Positions 9,076 to 17,787 of a stretch of 64,000 nt of DNA are shown one piece after another. The position numbers and the translations under genes are program-made. The stretch is from contig JADJLM010000006.1 of the NCBI GenBank assembly GCA_016710135.1, forward strand, positions 30,242-94,241, in the 5' to 3' direction. Every line of letters begins with the position of its first letter. The stretch's first letter is position 1. Below the pieces are notes generated by a model. The model did not search any database, had not been told where the DNA came from, and saw only the letters and a program-made list of their open reading frames with translations. This stretch comes from Nitrosomonas sp. (GTDB lineage Bacteria; Pseudomonadota; Gammaproteobacteria; Burkholderiales; Nitrosomonadaceae).

Positions 9076-9247
9076 AAAAACTTAGGTTTGGGTTTTTTGT
9101 AATCAAAATCCCTGAAAGTAAATTCCAAATCAATAGAGTCATTGACAACGGTAATAGGCTTCAGTACATTGGTTTCCGTTCTATCGAAAAATAATTTTCC
9201 TAGATCAATCTGCAAGATGTTTTGTTTAAAATTATGGAGAATAAATT

Positions 9248-9757
9248 ATGGTAAGACGGACTCTCATTGCATTAGCAGCCTCATTATTGTTTCTTCCCGT
9301 TTCGGTTCTGGCTGCAGGATACGGCCCAGCAGGTTGTGGTCTAGGTTCGATGGTCATTGGCTCTAAACCAGGAATGGAACAAGTGTTTGCGGCAACGACA
9401 AACGGAACATCTGGTTCTCAAACCTTTGGAATTACTTCAGGTACCTCGAACTGTGGTGATCATGGCCTTGTTAACTTAAGCAAGGAACGTGAAGTGTTTG
9501 CTCAGGAAAATTATACGAGCTTAGTCAAGGAAATGGCGCAAGGTAAGGGAGAAAGCCTCTCAACCTTAGCGAGTTTGTATCAATGTCCTGCAACGACACA
9601 TGGTGAATTTGGTGCATTGGTTCAGGAAAAATTCGATTATTTAGTTGCGAATGACCAAACTACTTCAGCCGAATTATTGAGCAAGCTCGATGGTCAGTTG
9701 ATGCAGCATTCCAAATTAGCGAATTCTTGCAATATCAAATTATCTGCACTTAATTAA
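9248..9757 (+). CDS. DUF3015 family exported protein
   Basis: The 169-residue product has a signal peptide (1 to about 22, ending VLA) and a mature start AAGYGPAGCGLGSMVIGS. This glycine- and cysteine-containing opening, followed by GITSGTSNCG, is the hallmark of the DUF3015 family of unknown function. The C-terminal half is helical and contains two more cysteines (YQCP and NSCN), so two disulfides are possible. The ribosome site is TATGGAGAA. A strong hairpin separates it from the following DUF4105 gene; I recall the two families being adjacent elsewhere, though I cannot check this here. Confidence 0.8.
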   Translation: MVRRTLIALAASLLFLPVSVLAAGYGPAGCGLGSMVIGSKPGMEQVFAATTNGTSGSQTFGITSGTSNCGDHGLVNLSKEREVFAQENYTSLVKEMAQGKGESLSTLASLYQCPATTHGEFGALVQEKFDYLVANDQTTSAELLSKLDGQLMQHSKLANSCNIKLSALN

Positions 9758-9765
9758 TCATGTTA

Positions 9766-9796
9766 CGGTAGATATGAATTTGTTTCATATCTACCG
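9766..9796. terminator. 13-bp perfect inverted repeat between DUF3015 and DUF4105 genes
   Basis: The arms CGGTAGATATGAA and TTCATATCTACCG pair perfectly around a 5-nt loop. No T tract follows, and the downstream gene starts only 27 nt later. It may be a terminator/attenuator or mRNA-processing hairpin that lowers expression of the DUF4105 gene. Confidence 0.55.
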
Positions 9797-9822
9797 ATTC
9801 AGCGGGTGTTGATCATTACTTT

Positions 9823-11728
9823 GTGTCGTATCGTATTCTCAGTTTCGGTTTGGTTTTCTGTTTTTTTTTATTTTCTCATCTTGCGCTAGCGAATAATGAA
9901 GAAGTTGCCCATTATTTGATAGAGCTTCAACAACAAGCACAGCAGAAGAAACTCGCACAAGCGCGTGTTTGGCATCGATTACTCAAATACAATTCGCAAC
10001 TCTTTCGTGGCGTTATCAGTGAAGCGGATGGCTTGGATTTTTTTAATGCGCCCCAAGGGAAAACAGATTCTGACGCTGAATTAGCGGCAACCCTCGCAAG
10101 TTTTTTTTTACCGCTTTCTGAAGTCCCAGAAGGTAAAGAACATCCACAGTGTAACTTCCCCGCCCGTTTTAAATGGCTCAATCAGCAACTTTCATTTGAT
10201 CCACAACGACTCGACATACAAAGCTGCGACCGTCTCGATCGTTGGCTCGGTGTATTAGATCCTGTGGGAGTTACTTTAGTTTTGCTTCCTATTTTATGAA
10301 TAACCCGGCCTCGATGTTTGGCCATACACTGATCCGCATTGATAGCCGGAGAACAGGTCCCGATAATCACTTGATCAATTATGGCGCAAATTATGCAGCG
10401 ATACCGGATACGGATAATGCTTTTTTTATATGCATTGAAAGGTTTGATTGGCTCATTTCAAGGGCGTTTTGCGATTTTTCCTTATTACACCAAAGTGCAA
10501 GAGTACAACAATTGGGAAAGTCGTGATCTTTGGGAGTATGAGCTCCAGTTTAATGAAAATCAGCTACAAATGCTGTTGTTACACTTGTGGGAGCTGGGAG
10601 GTACTTATTTTGATTATTATTATTTCCAGGAAAACTGCTCTTATCATGTGCTCTCATTGCTTGAAATTGCCAATCCCGATTTATTTCTGAAAGATTCGTT
10701 TTTTTTTAGTGTTATTCCGACAGATACGGTCAAAGTGGTTTTGGCACAGGAAGGTCTAGTGAAACAAGTCGTTTATCGACCGGCTGTATTGAATTTGATG
10801 AACGATAAGCGCCTAAGAATGACGTCTGATGAGCGAAAGCTTTTCGAAGCCTTGATCAAAGGTAACATAACTATCGAGAACCCCTCTTTTACAGAGCTTC
10901 CCGTTCGGTCACAAGCGAATCTGCTCAACGCTTACATGGACTACCGCCAGTACTACAGTATGCAAGAAGATAGCAACCATGAAATCAAGATTCCACGCGC
11001 AGTTCTATTAGCTAGGAGTCGATTGCCACCGACTGAAGACAATGATCAAACCATTCGTTTTTCGAGTCCACCCCATCAAGGGCATGGCACAGATCGCTTT
11101 CGTTTAGGCTGGGGACACAATGATCGTGAGCCATTCGTAGAATTTGCCTATCGGCCCGCATACCATGATTTCATGGCAAAAATGTGGGTTATGATAAAAA
11201 TTCTGAAATCATTTTTATGGATTTCAAGATTCGGTACTACCTTGAGTCAGAACGCGTCAGATTAGATCAGGCTTGTCGATTACTTCGTTTAATCCCTATG
11301 ACCCGCTATTTGCACGTACATCCTGGAGTGGGGAAGTTGAGATTGACACGCTGAGGGATCGGGATTGCCATTATTGCAATTCTTTCAAAGGGGGTTATGG
11401 AAGAGGTATGGCTTATCGCCCCCAGTTTTTCTCCCCGCTATTATTATTCTCTTTTATTGATGTTAAAACTGAATTTTCACCGCACCTAAATCAAAATTAT
11501 CGTTTGGGTGGTGATGTTGAAGTGGGTGCATACTATGATGTTACCGATAATTTGCGTATTAAACTAGCGGGAAGCTATCAGGTTTTTTTCTTAGGGGAAC
11601 GTAAGCGTTTTTTTACGGCGCAGTTTCTGACCCGATATGCGATCGCACAAGATCTCGATATCAGAATGGAATTGAATCGTTACGATCATAACCACGAAGG
11701 AATTTTCGCTATCAATTATTTTTTCTGA
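9823..11728 (+). pseudogene. DUF4105 (Lnb-like) exported protein, broken by three frameshifts
   Basis: The GTG start at 9823 opens a signal peptide (ends ALA) and the frame stops at 10299. The conserved DUF4105 core appears in the next frame (ASYFMNNPASMFGHTLIRID), and then in the third frame from about 10436 (YALKGLIGSFQGRF, YYFQENCSYHVLSLLE) to 11265. The C-terminal beta-barrel-like part continues from 11273 to 11728. Breaks lie near 10260-10268, in a T7 run near 10429-10435, and at 11272. The last is a 7-nt loss: the decayed duplicate at 13712-14119 keeps GGCTAAACTCTTGTCG where this copy has GGCTTGTCG. DUF4105 proteins are envelope proteins of unknown role. The 3' end overlaps the convergent hydrolase gene by 17 nt. 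The first two breaks could be sequencing errors; the third looks real. Confidence 0.65.
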
Positions 11729-12572
11729 CTGATTGATTTAAATCGAGCTGGGTTAGGAAATTGAGAAACGCTGCGCGATATTCTTTTTCATGCTGCCAGA
11801 AAATATCAGTATGGCTTCCATTGGGAATGCGCCATATCGATTTGGGTTCAGCAAGCTTTTCATAAATTGCTTCACCAAATTGGGGTTCGACAACGTTGTC
11901 TTGTTGCCCATGAATGACAAGCACAGGCACTGGCGCAAGTGTTTCCAAATGAGTGGGTGCCCAGCGATCACTGAGCAATAAATAGCTCAACGGTTGCAAT
12001 GGCCAAGTAAGCCAGTGTTGTGAAAGTTTATGGCGCGCAATCTGTTGGAATGAATCAAAAGTACTTTCTGCAACCACTAACTTTAAGTTTATATCCGCGC
12101 GCTTATCAATGACTGTTCGTAGTGCAATGATGCCGCCCATGCTTTGACCATAGATTATCATAGGAAGATTTTTGGTATCATGACTAAGCACCCAATCGAG
12201 TGCTGCGTGACCCGCTTCTACACAGCTTTGCGGTGTCGGTTTTCCTTCGGACAATCCATAACCGGGGTAATCAAAAATAAATAAGTTATAGCCTTCAGCC
12301 GTGATCCAAGCAAGGTGCATGAAATGCGAGGTCAAATTTTCTGCATTGCCATGAAAAAAAATAATGGTTGCTTTCGCTGGAGTGGTGATGGAAGGGAACC
12401 ACCAACCATGAAGTTTTCGTTGAACGATATCAGTAAAATAGATGTCGGTGGGCGCAAGACTGATTGATCCAGGGTTATAGTAAAACCGATCCTGATTGGG
12501 GTAATAGAGAACACCTGAGCAACTGGTCAGTAACAATGCGCTCAGTAAAATGATTGAGCGAAATACTTTCAA
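11712..12572 (-). CDS. Alpha/beta hydrolase lipoprotein
   Basis: This 286-residue serine hydrolase has a lipoprotein signal peptide (lipobox LLTSC, about residues 14-18), so it is likely anchored in the membrane. The alpha/beta-hydrolase core is complete: oxyanion HGNAEN, nucleophile elbow GQSMGG, acid HGQQDNVV and a histidine in GSHTD. The family resembles the BEM46/YfhR-type hydrolases whose substrates are mostly unknown. It is transcribed convergently with the DUF4105 gene and overlaps its end by 17 nt. A mutated fragment of its 3' half occurs at about 13860-14119. Confidence 0.8.
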   Translation of the reverse strand: MKVFRSIILLSALLLTSCSGVLYYPNQDRFYYNPGSISLAPTDIYFTDIVQRKLHGWWFPSITTPAKATIIFFHGNAENLTSHFMHLAWITAEGYNLFIFDYPGYGLSEGKPTPQSCVEAGHAALDWVLSHDTKNLPMIIYGQSMGGIIALRTVIDKRADINLKLVVAESTFDSFQQIARHKLSQHWLTWPLQPLSYLLLSDRWAPTHLETLAPVPVLVIHGQQDNVVEPQFGEAIYEKLAEPKSIWRIPNGSHTDIFWQHEKEYRAAFLNFLTQLDLNQSVRKNN

Positions 12573-12935
12573 TTTAAGTATCAGCGTAGCCCTTTGCTCT
12601 AATACTGGGTTGTCAAAATAAGAATCGCGATTTCAGAACATAACACAACTACGCAGTTTCTTGAGGCATTTTGTTAATGGCGTCACTTCCCAGAATAGCA
12701 TTATTCTATGAGGAACTATATGTGAAGCGCTCTTTGGTATTTTATCTATTCACGATTGCCTACAGGTAGTTAGATCGATACCATAGATGTGTAACATCTG
12801 GATTGGATTTTAACCACCAACTGGAATAACTAGAGTTAGTCTGATAGATATGGTACTAATCGATAGTATTTATGATGATGAATGGCAAGCTTGGCATTAG
12901 CCCTGCCTGCCATTTATTCATAAATCAATTATCAA
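12573..12935. other. Intergenic region with a hairpin downstream of the PEP-CTERM gene
   Basis: No gene is visible. Near 12882-12916 there is an imperfect stem (AATGGCA...TGCCATT) just after the stop codon of the minus-strand PEP-CTERM gene, which is a plausible terminator. The rest should contain the promoter of the hydrolase gene, but I see no clear boxes. Confidence 0.45.
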
Positions 12936-13517
12936 TTAATTGATTTTCTTGATGCTGCGACGGGTGAAGGCCAGACTAGCAAGACCAAGACCAAGAAGTG
13001 CAATCGAAGTGGGTTCAGGAAGTTCTGAAATCACAACATCGAATGCCCAGTTACCCGTCCGTGTATTTCCATCGGCATCGATAAACCCGGTTACTCCAGA
13101 TCCGGTAAATCCATCTGCTAGATTCGGGCCAATTGCAAAATTAGCATACTGTGTTAAAGATGCTGTGTAGCTTCCTATATCAAGAAAAATGCTAAGCACT
13201 GCATCAAACTCAGCACCAGTAACGGGATCGGCTGCTACTCCCGCACCATCATCATTATCATCGATTAAATTACCTGCGCTACCAAATAGCGTAATAATAG
13301 GATCGAAGCCGCCCGCAGATATAGTATTGCCAGCAGCATTTGTTCCACCCGCGTAAGACCATGTACGAAGTGTAACAAGTGATGGTTCAGTAACAGCAAA
13401 GCTGAAGAACTCTACGTCATCATCAGTGTTAAAGCTACCAGTAAACGAAGAGCTGATAGGAGCTGCGCCAACCTGAGCAACTGATAAGACGAACACTATA
13501 CATACAGCAAGAAACAT
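12936..13517 (-). CDS. PEP-CTERM sorted exported protein
   Basis: The protein has an N-terminal signal peptide, a body of about 150 residues in the DVUA0089-like bacterial pre-peptidase style (FNTDDDVEFFSF, FDPIITLFG, DDNDDG), and a C-terminal PEP-CTERM signal: PEPTSIALLGLGLASLAF followed by a basic tail. Such proteins are processed by an exosortase and are thought to join exopolysaccharide or surface structures. The better-placed start is an ATG about 10 nt upstream with a GGAG site, but it reads MKKC and is out of frame; one extra A in the A6 run at 13510-13515 would give MKKMFLAVCIV. No exosortase gene is in the window, but a TIGR04073 gene lies at 57.8 kb. Confidence 0.8.
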   Translation of the reverse strand: MFLAVCIVFVLSVAQVGAAPISSSFTGSFNTDDDVEFFSFAVTEPSLVTLRTWSYAGGTNAAGNTISAGGFDPIITLFGSAGNLIDDNDDGAGVAADPVTGAEFDAVLSIFLDIGSYTASLTQYANFAIGPNLADGFTGSGVTGFIDADGNTRTGNWAFDVVISELPEPTSIALLGLGLASLAFTRRSIKKIN

Positions 13518-13711
13518 TTTTTCATTTAAATCTCCAAATATGGTTAGAAAACTGCAGATTTAACCATAACGCAGTTACTTTCAAAGCAAATTCTATGCCA
13601 TTTTTAATTACTTGTTTATTAACAAATGCTTAGGATTATTTTCGATAGGTGAATCACTAGCAGTGTAAACTAATCCGACAGTGATTAACGATTAGGTATT
13701 CAGTTATTTGG

Positions 13712-14119
13712 AATGTGAGCTATGATAAAAATTCTGAAATCATTTTTATGAATTTCAAGCTTCGGTACTATCTTGAGTCAGAACGCGTCAGATTGGATCA
13801 GGCTAAACTCTTGTCGATTACTTCGTTTAATCCCTATGACCCGCTATTTGCGCGTACATCCTGACGTGGGGAAATTGAGAAACGCTGCGCGATATTTTTT
13901 TCATGCTGCCAGAAAATATCAGTATGGCCTCCATTGGGAATGCGCCATATCGATTTGGGTTAGCAAGCTTTTCATAAATTGCTTCACCAAATTGGGGTCC
14001 GACAACGTTGTCTTGTTGCCCATGAATGACAAGCACAGGCGCTGGCTCAAGTGCTTCCAAATGAGTGGGTGCCCAGCGATCACTGAGCAATAAATAGCTC
14101 AACGGTTGCAATGGCCAAC
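13712..14119. pseudogene. Decayed duplicate of the DUF4105/hydrolase junction with an internal deletion
   Basis: This 408-bp stretch matches 11181-12006 base by base with scattered substitutions. It contains the coding end of DUF4105 (LDQAKLLSITSFNPYDP), then jumps straight into the hydrolase 3' part in inverted sense. About 424 bp are missing between copy-one positions 11332 and 11756, exactly where GGAAGTTGAG and GGAAATTGAG occur. The hydrolase portion has a one-base shift near 13961-13964 and the nucleophile region is absent, so neither protein can be made. The PEP-CTERM gene lies between the two copies. Confidence 0.8.
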
Positions 14120-14327
14120 AAAGGATTGGTTTTACCATCGTGATAGAAATAACCAATTTAACCTGTCGATTCGCACACGATGCACTTCTGGAGTCAATAA
14201 TAAACTCAGGTAGCAACCTCGGTCGTAGATTCACCACCTTAGAGCTAGTTCACTGATTCAACAATCGCTAGCTATTGAAACCGATTGAAAATATTCAACC
14301 GGAAAAATTTGAATCTACATGTATCGC

Positions 14328-14891
14328 TTAGGCTGCGTGCTGTTGCTTAGATTCCGACAAATCACTTTTAAGTTTATCTTTTTTAGTTTTGCCAGCGCGG
14401 GACGGGATATTACATAGTCCACAGATATGATTTGAATTAATCTCTAAACTGTGAACTACAAATTGACCTTTACAACTAGTGCATGATGTAATTGAAAGCA
14501 CTCTACTCTCAAGAAATCTAACAAGTGTCCACGCACGAGTTAAACTTAGAACTCGCTGAATATCATAGATATTGATATGTTCAAGATAAAGCTTGTATCC
14601 CCTGATGATGGCATCTATGCTGTTTATATTTGCATATTTTATTATGTAGTTATATATGTTAATAAAAAGAGATGAATGGATATTAGGCTGCCAGCTCATA
14701 AACCAATCTTCTGAATAAGGAAGCATACCTTTGGGAGGAGACATTCCCTTTATTTCTTTATATAATCTTACGAGTCGTTCTCTACTAAGCTTTGTATGTG
14801 CTTCTAAAACTTGTAGCCTCGCACCTAATTGAATAAGCTCAATTGCTAGCTGAATTTGTTTTGCTTCAGATAATAGACTTTTCTCACGCAT
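14328..14891 (-). CDS. flhC: Flagellar master regulator subunit FlhC
   Basis: FlhC joins FlhD in the D4C2 activator that switches on class II flagellar promoters with sigma-70. The 187-residue product carries the family blocks LGARLQVLE, LSRERLVRLYKE, PKGMLPYSEDWFM, NIHSS and LTRAWTLVRF. Four zinc-ligand cysteines are visible as CTSC (near residue 140) and CGLC (near 160). The ATG at 14891 is preceded by AAAGGAT. It lies 17 nt after flhD in the same operon. No other flagellar gene is in the window. Confidence 0.93.
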   Translation of the reverse strand: MREKSLLSEAKQIQLAIELIQLGARLQVLEAHTKLSRERLVRLYKEIKGMSPPKGMLPYSEDWFMSWQPNIHSSLFINIYNYIIKYANINSIDAIIRGYKLYLEHINIYDIQRVLSLTRAWTLVRFLESRVLSITSCTSCKGQFVVHSLEINSNHICGLCNIPSRAGKTKKDKLKSDLSESKQQHAA

Positions 14892-14908
14892 TTTCTTAAT
14901 CCTTTAAT

Positions 14909-15226
14909 TTAGGTAATTGTTTCAGCAGGTAAGCTAGAGATAATTATTGATGCATGGGATTGTGACAATGCTCTATCTTTATTATGATTAGATAACATTT
15001 CTGCAATTAAGTTATTATCAAATCTAAAACGACAGAGTAAGATGTTTGTGTCAGCCATTCTGAGTAACTGACTAGAAGACAATTTTTCAATAATATTCGC
15101 TACATCTTCATTAATACCTAATCGATACATTGCAGAGATTTTATCTTCCCTTAATAGTTGCTGTGCCAGTAGCATGTAACTGAGATTAATATCTCTAATC
15201 TCTTCAATAAGTTGGGCAGTTTCCAT
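14909..15226 (-). CDS. flhD: Flagellar master regulator subunit FlhD
   Basis: FlhD is the partner of FlhC in the flagellar master activator. The 105-residue length is normal. Family features are the N-terminal LIEEIRDINLSYMLLAQ helix, FRLGI-like YRLGI, and the LLCRFRFD block with the cysteine that forms an intersubunit disulfide in the enterobacterial protein. A GTGGAG site precedes the ATG. It is the first gene of flhDC; the 800 bp upstream hold IS relics, so the flhDC promoter may have been altered by insertion. Confidence 0.92.
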   Translation of the reverse strand: METAQLIEEIRDINLSYMLLAQQLLREDKISAMYRLGINEDVANIIEKLSSSQLLRMADTNILLCRFRFDNNLIAEMLSNHNKDRALSQSHASIIISSLPAETIT

Positions 15227-15544
15227 TTGTTATCTCCACAAAGAAATATTTAATCTGAATTACAGTATGTGTATTTTTTACCCTAGGCCATTTAAAGTAA
15301 ATAATATATTGCCCGAATAATGCGTAATTATTTAGCTAGAATCCATGTAAGAATTTTTCTTACGTTTGAAGGAAAAATATTCTAAAAAACATATAGCTAT
15401 AAAGTTTCTAATCTTGAAACAATAGTAATGTCATGCAAGTATGTCGAGTAGGCCTGGAAAAAGTGGATTCAACTCTTTGAGCAGGTAATATAGGAAGAGT
15501 CATTTGCAAAATGGCACAAACTTCCCATGTCAGAGAAATTTTAG

Positions 15545-15776
15545 GTTAATTTGTGGTTGAGTCGAGCTTTGTTTAGCTGTTTTCCCACGAATAATCGTGT
15601 AATCAGCCTCACTTAACCGATTATTTCCGGTAGAAAAGGCGCACTACCTTCTATATTTGTGTAGTCATTCGGTGTTCGGCAAAGAGTCTGGGTAATCTTT
15701 TCAAGTTATACGCCATAGCTAGTAATATGTGTCAGGCATGCGCTCTGTTCAGGCCACGGTACCGTAGAGCTTTGGT
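15545..15776 (-). mobile_element. IS5-family relic A (3' end of transposase, minus orientation)
   Basis: Read on the minus strand, this segment matches the end of the transposase at 31790-31970: ACATATTACT, GCGTATAACTTGAAAAGA and ACACAAATATAG occur in the same order with substitutions between them. Only the 3' end remains. It abuts relic B head-on near 15776. Confidence 0.7.
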
Positions 15777-15990
15777 GAGACTTTTGCGCGGTTATAAATT
15801 CGACCAATCATCCAAATGCTATAATTATGTTTTAAATCAATAGCATTGAAGTGAATGAACATACTTGGCACAAACTATTGGTCATAGGTTTTCTATACGC
15901 TTTACCGAACACTGGAAACTACGAAAACATAGGAAACCGGTTGTGGCGGTGATTATTTCTGGCTTAGTTACGGGCAAATAGCTGAAAAAA
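15777..15990 (+). mobile_element. IS5-family relic B (left end joined to 3' end, plus orientation)
   Basis: GAGACTTTTGCGCGGTTATA at 15777 onward matches the left terminus of the element at 30767, and the similarity continues through AATAGCATTGAAGT. Nearly all of the transposase is then missing; 15895-15990 resembles the 3' end and right flank of the same element (GGTGATTATTT, AATAGCTGAAAAA). The relic is oriented opposite to relic A. The rest of the 15227-16040 gap shows no gene. Confidence 0.7.
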
Positions 15991-16040
15991 CCCAGGCTTA
16001 CAACTGAGTCTCCAATACACTGAAAATTGAAGTATAGCGT

Positions 16041-16670
16041 TTAACCCTGAAACTGCTTATTAATACGCGCACAGCTTTCTATCGATAAAGGATGCAATCG
16101 TTGATTCAAAACATAGATCGATCTTTCGGTTACGACGAAATTCATGGGAATATCGTGGGATTGTGGATAAGTCGTGGCAATTCGCTGCTGTTCAAACGCA
16201 ATGCCAATGGTTAACGGGTGAGTAGGCATGGCCGCCAGTGTGCGATCAAAATAACCACTGCCATAGCCTAGGCGGTAGCCTTGGTCATCGAATCCCACCA
16301 TTGGTATCACTACAGCACTAATCAGCCCTGCTTCAGTATCGCAGGGAACGAGCAAACCGTATCGATCTTTCTTGACGGAAACCTGTGGCCACCATTTCCT
16401 GTAAATTAAGGGTTGGTCTGGTTCGATGACTTCAGGAAGTGCGAGTGTAGTACCACAAGCATTTAGATATTCCATGACGGGCATAGGATCATATTCGCCT
16501 TTGTAGGCTGAATAAAACCCAACTGCGTGTTGTTGCAAAATTGGAAAGCCTTGTATTAGAAAATTAGTAATCTCCTGACTCCATAAGGTGCGGTCACTGC
16601 AACTTATTTGCATTCGTTGTGCGATAAGCGTCGCCCGTTGCTGCTTCCGCCAATTTTGCCAATCATTCAT
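16041..16670 (-). CDS. 5-formyltetrahydrofolate cyclo-ligase
   Basis: This enzyme (MTHFS, YgfA/FAU1 family) converts 5-formyltetrahydrofolate to 5,10-methenyltetrahydrofolate using ATP. The 209-residue product has the N-terminal WRKQQRATLIAQR basic block and the family signature GYGSGYFDRTLA near residues 135-146, with the substrate motif YKGEYDPMP upstream. It lies 9 nt after mutY on the same strand and is likely cotranscribed with it. Confidence 0.88.
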   Translation of the reverse strand: MNDWQNWRKQQRATLIAQRMQISCSDRTLWSQEITNFLIQGFPILQQHAVGFYSAYKGEYDPMPVMEYLNACGTTLALPEVIEPDQPLIYRKWWPQVSVKKDRYGLLVPCDTEAGLISAVVIPMVGFDDQGYRLGYGSGYFDRTLAAMPTHPLTIGIAFEQQRIATTYPQSHDIPMNFVVTERSIYVLNQRLHPLSIESCARINKQFQG

Positions 16671-16679
16671 AACGTTGAT

Positions 16680-17753
16680 CTAAAGAGATGTTGGTGTCGA
16701 TGCTACACGATATTTTGACAAAATCTTTTTAATCGCGGTGGGTATAGCCAATCGAAATGCTTCATCGGCCGTGACCCAGCATATCGGATTGCATTGTGGT
16801 TGTTGAAAAATGGATTTGACTTGCAGCCGTTGCGTATACATCCTGAGCTTAAAATGGGTGAACGTGTGATCAATCGGTGGTGACAATAAATCGACACATA
16901 CCGCATCGATTCCTAGCATTTGTGCGCAGTAGCTTTGATAATGATGGTTCTTGTTTGCCTCAGGTAAACACCATAATTCTTTCCAGATACCTTGATTCAC
17001 CCGTTTTTCTAGCAATAACTTGTCATGGTGTTGCAACAATAGAAAAACCGTTTCTTTGCTTGGTAAAACCTTGGAAGGTTTAGGCGTTGGCAGGCAAGAG
17101 ACTCGATCTCCCAGGAACGCGGTGCAATGAGACTGTAAAGGGCACACTATGCAATGAGGAGAGCTACGCGTGCAAATCATAGCGCCCAGATCCATGAGTG
17201 CCTGAGTATAAACCGACATATTTATTTGAGCATTGCTGCGCGGCACGACTGCTTCGGCTTTTTCCCAAAGCCGCTGGTTTGTGGCGCTTAGCCCAGGATA
17301 ACCATCGATGCCAAAGTAACGCGTTAACACACGTTTGACATTGCCATCGAGTATGGTGCAGGACTCGCCATAACTAAATGCTGCGATCGCAGCGGCTGTC
17401 GTTCGACCGATACCTGGTAATTTCTGTATTTCGGAAGAACACGTTGGAAACTTTCCTTGATAATGATCCATGATGACACAAGCAGTCTTATGGAGATTGC
17501 GTCCGCGTGCGTAATAGCCAAGGCCGCTCCACAAAGCCAGCACATCATCCAAGTTTGCTTTGGCAAGTGCGGCAACGGTAGGAAAGGTTTCTATAAAACG
17601 CTGGTAAAATGGAATAACCGTCTTTACCTGAGTTTGCTGCAGCATGATTTCTGCGACCCATATTAGATAAGGGTTCTGAGTGCCTTGCCATGGTAGGTCA
17701 TGCCTACCATGCTGCTGTTGCCAACGAATGAGCAAGTTCGCAAAATCAGGCAT
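16680..17753 (-). CDS. mutY: A/G-specific adenine glycosylase MutY
   Basis: MutY removes adenine mispaired with 8-oxoguanine. The reading frame opens at 17888, but that extension lies inside the DUF748 gene; the ATG at 17753 (MPDFANLLIRW) gives the normal N-terminus and about 357 residues. Visible features are the catalytic-site entry WVAEIMLQQTQV, the helix-hairpin-helix LPGIGRTTAAAIAAFS, the catalytic aspartate in ILDGNVKRV, the [4Fe-4S] cysteines in the pattern C-x6-C-x2-C-x5-C (CTRSSPHCIVCPLQSHC), and a C-terminal NUDIX-like 8-oxoG recognition domain. The gene follows DUF748 by 34 nt. Confidence 0.95.
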   Translation of the reverse strand: MPDFANLLIRWQQQHGRHDLPWQGTQNPYLIWVAEIMLQQTQVKTVIPFYQRFIETFPTVAALAKANLDDVLALWSGLGYYARGRNLHKTACVIMDHYQGKFPTCSSEIQKLPGIGRTTAAAIAAFSYGESCTILDGNVKRVLTRYFGIDGYPGLSATNQRLWEKAEAVVPRSNAQINMSVYTQALMDLGAMICTRSSPHCIVCPLQSHCTAFLGDRVSCLPTPKPSKVLPSKETVFLLLQHHDKLLLEKRVNQGIWKELWCLPEANKNHHYQSYCAQMLGIDAVCVDLLSPPIDHTFTHFKLRMYTQRLQVKSIFQQPQCNPICWVTADEAFRLAIPTAIKKILSKYRVASTPTSL

Positions 17754-17787
17754 GCCTTTGCAAAATAGGAAAATGGTTGCCAGGAGA

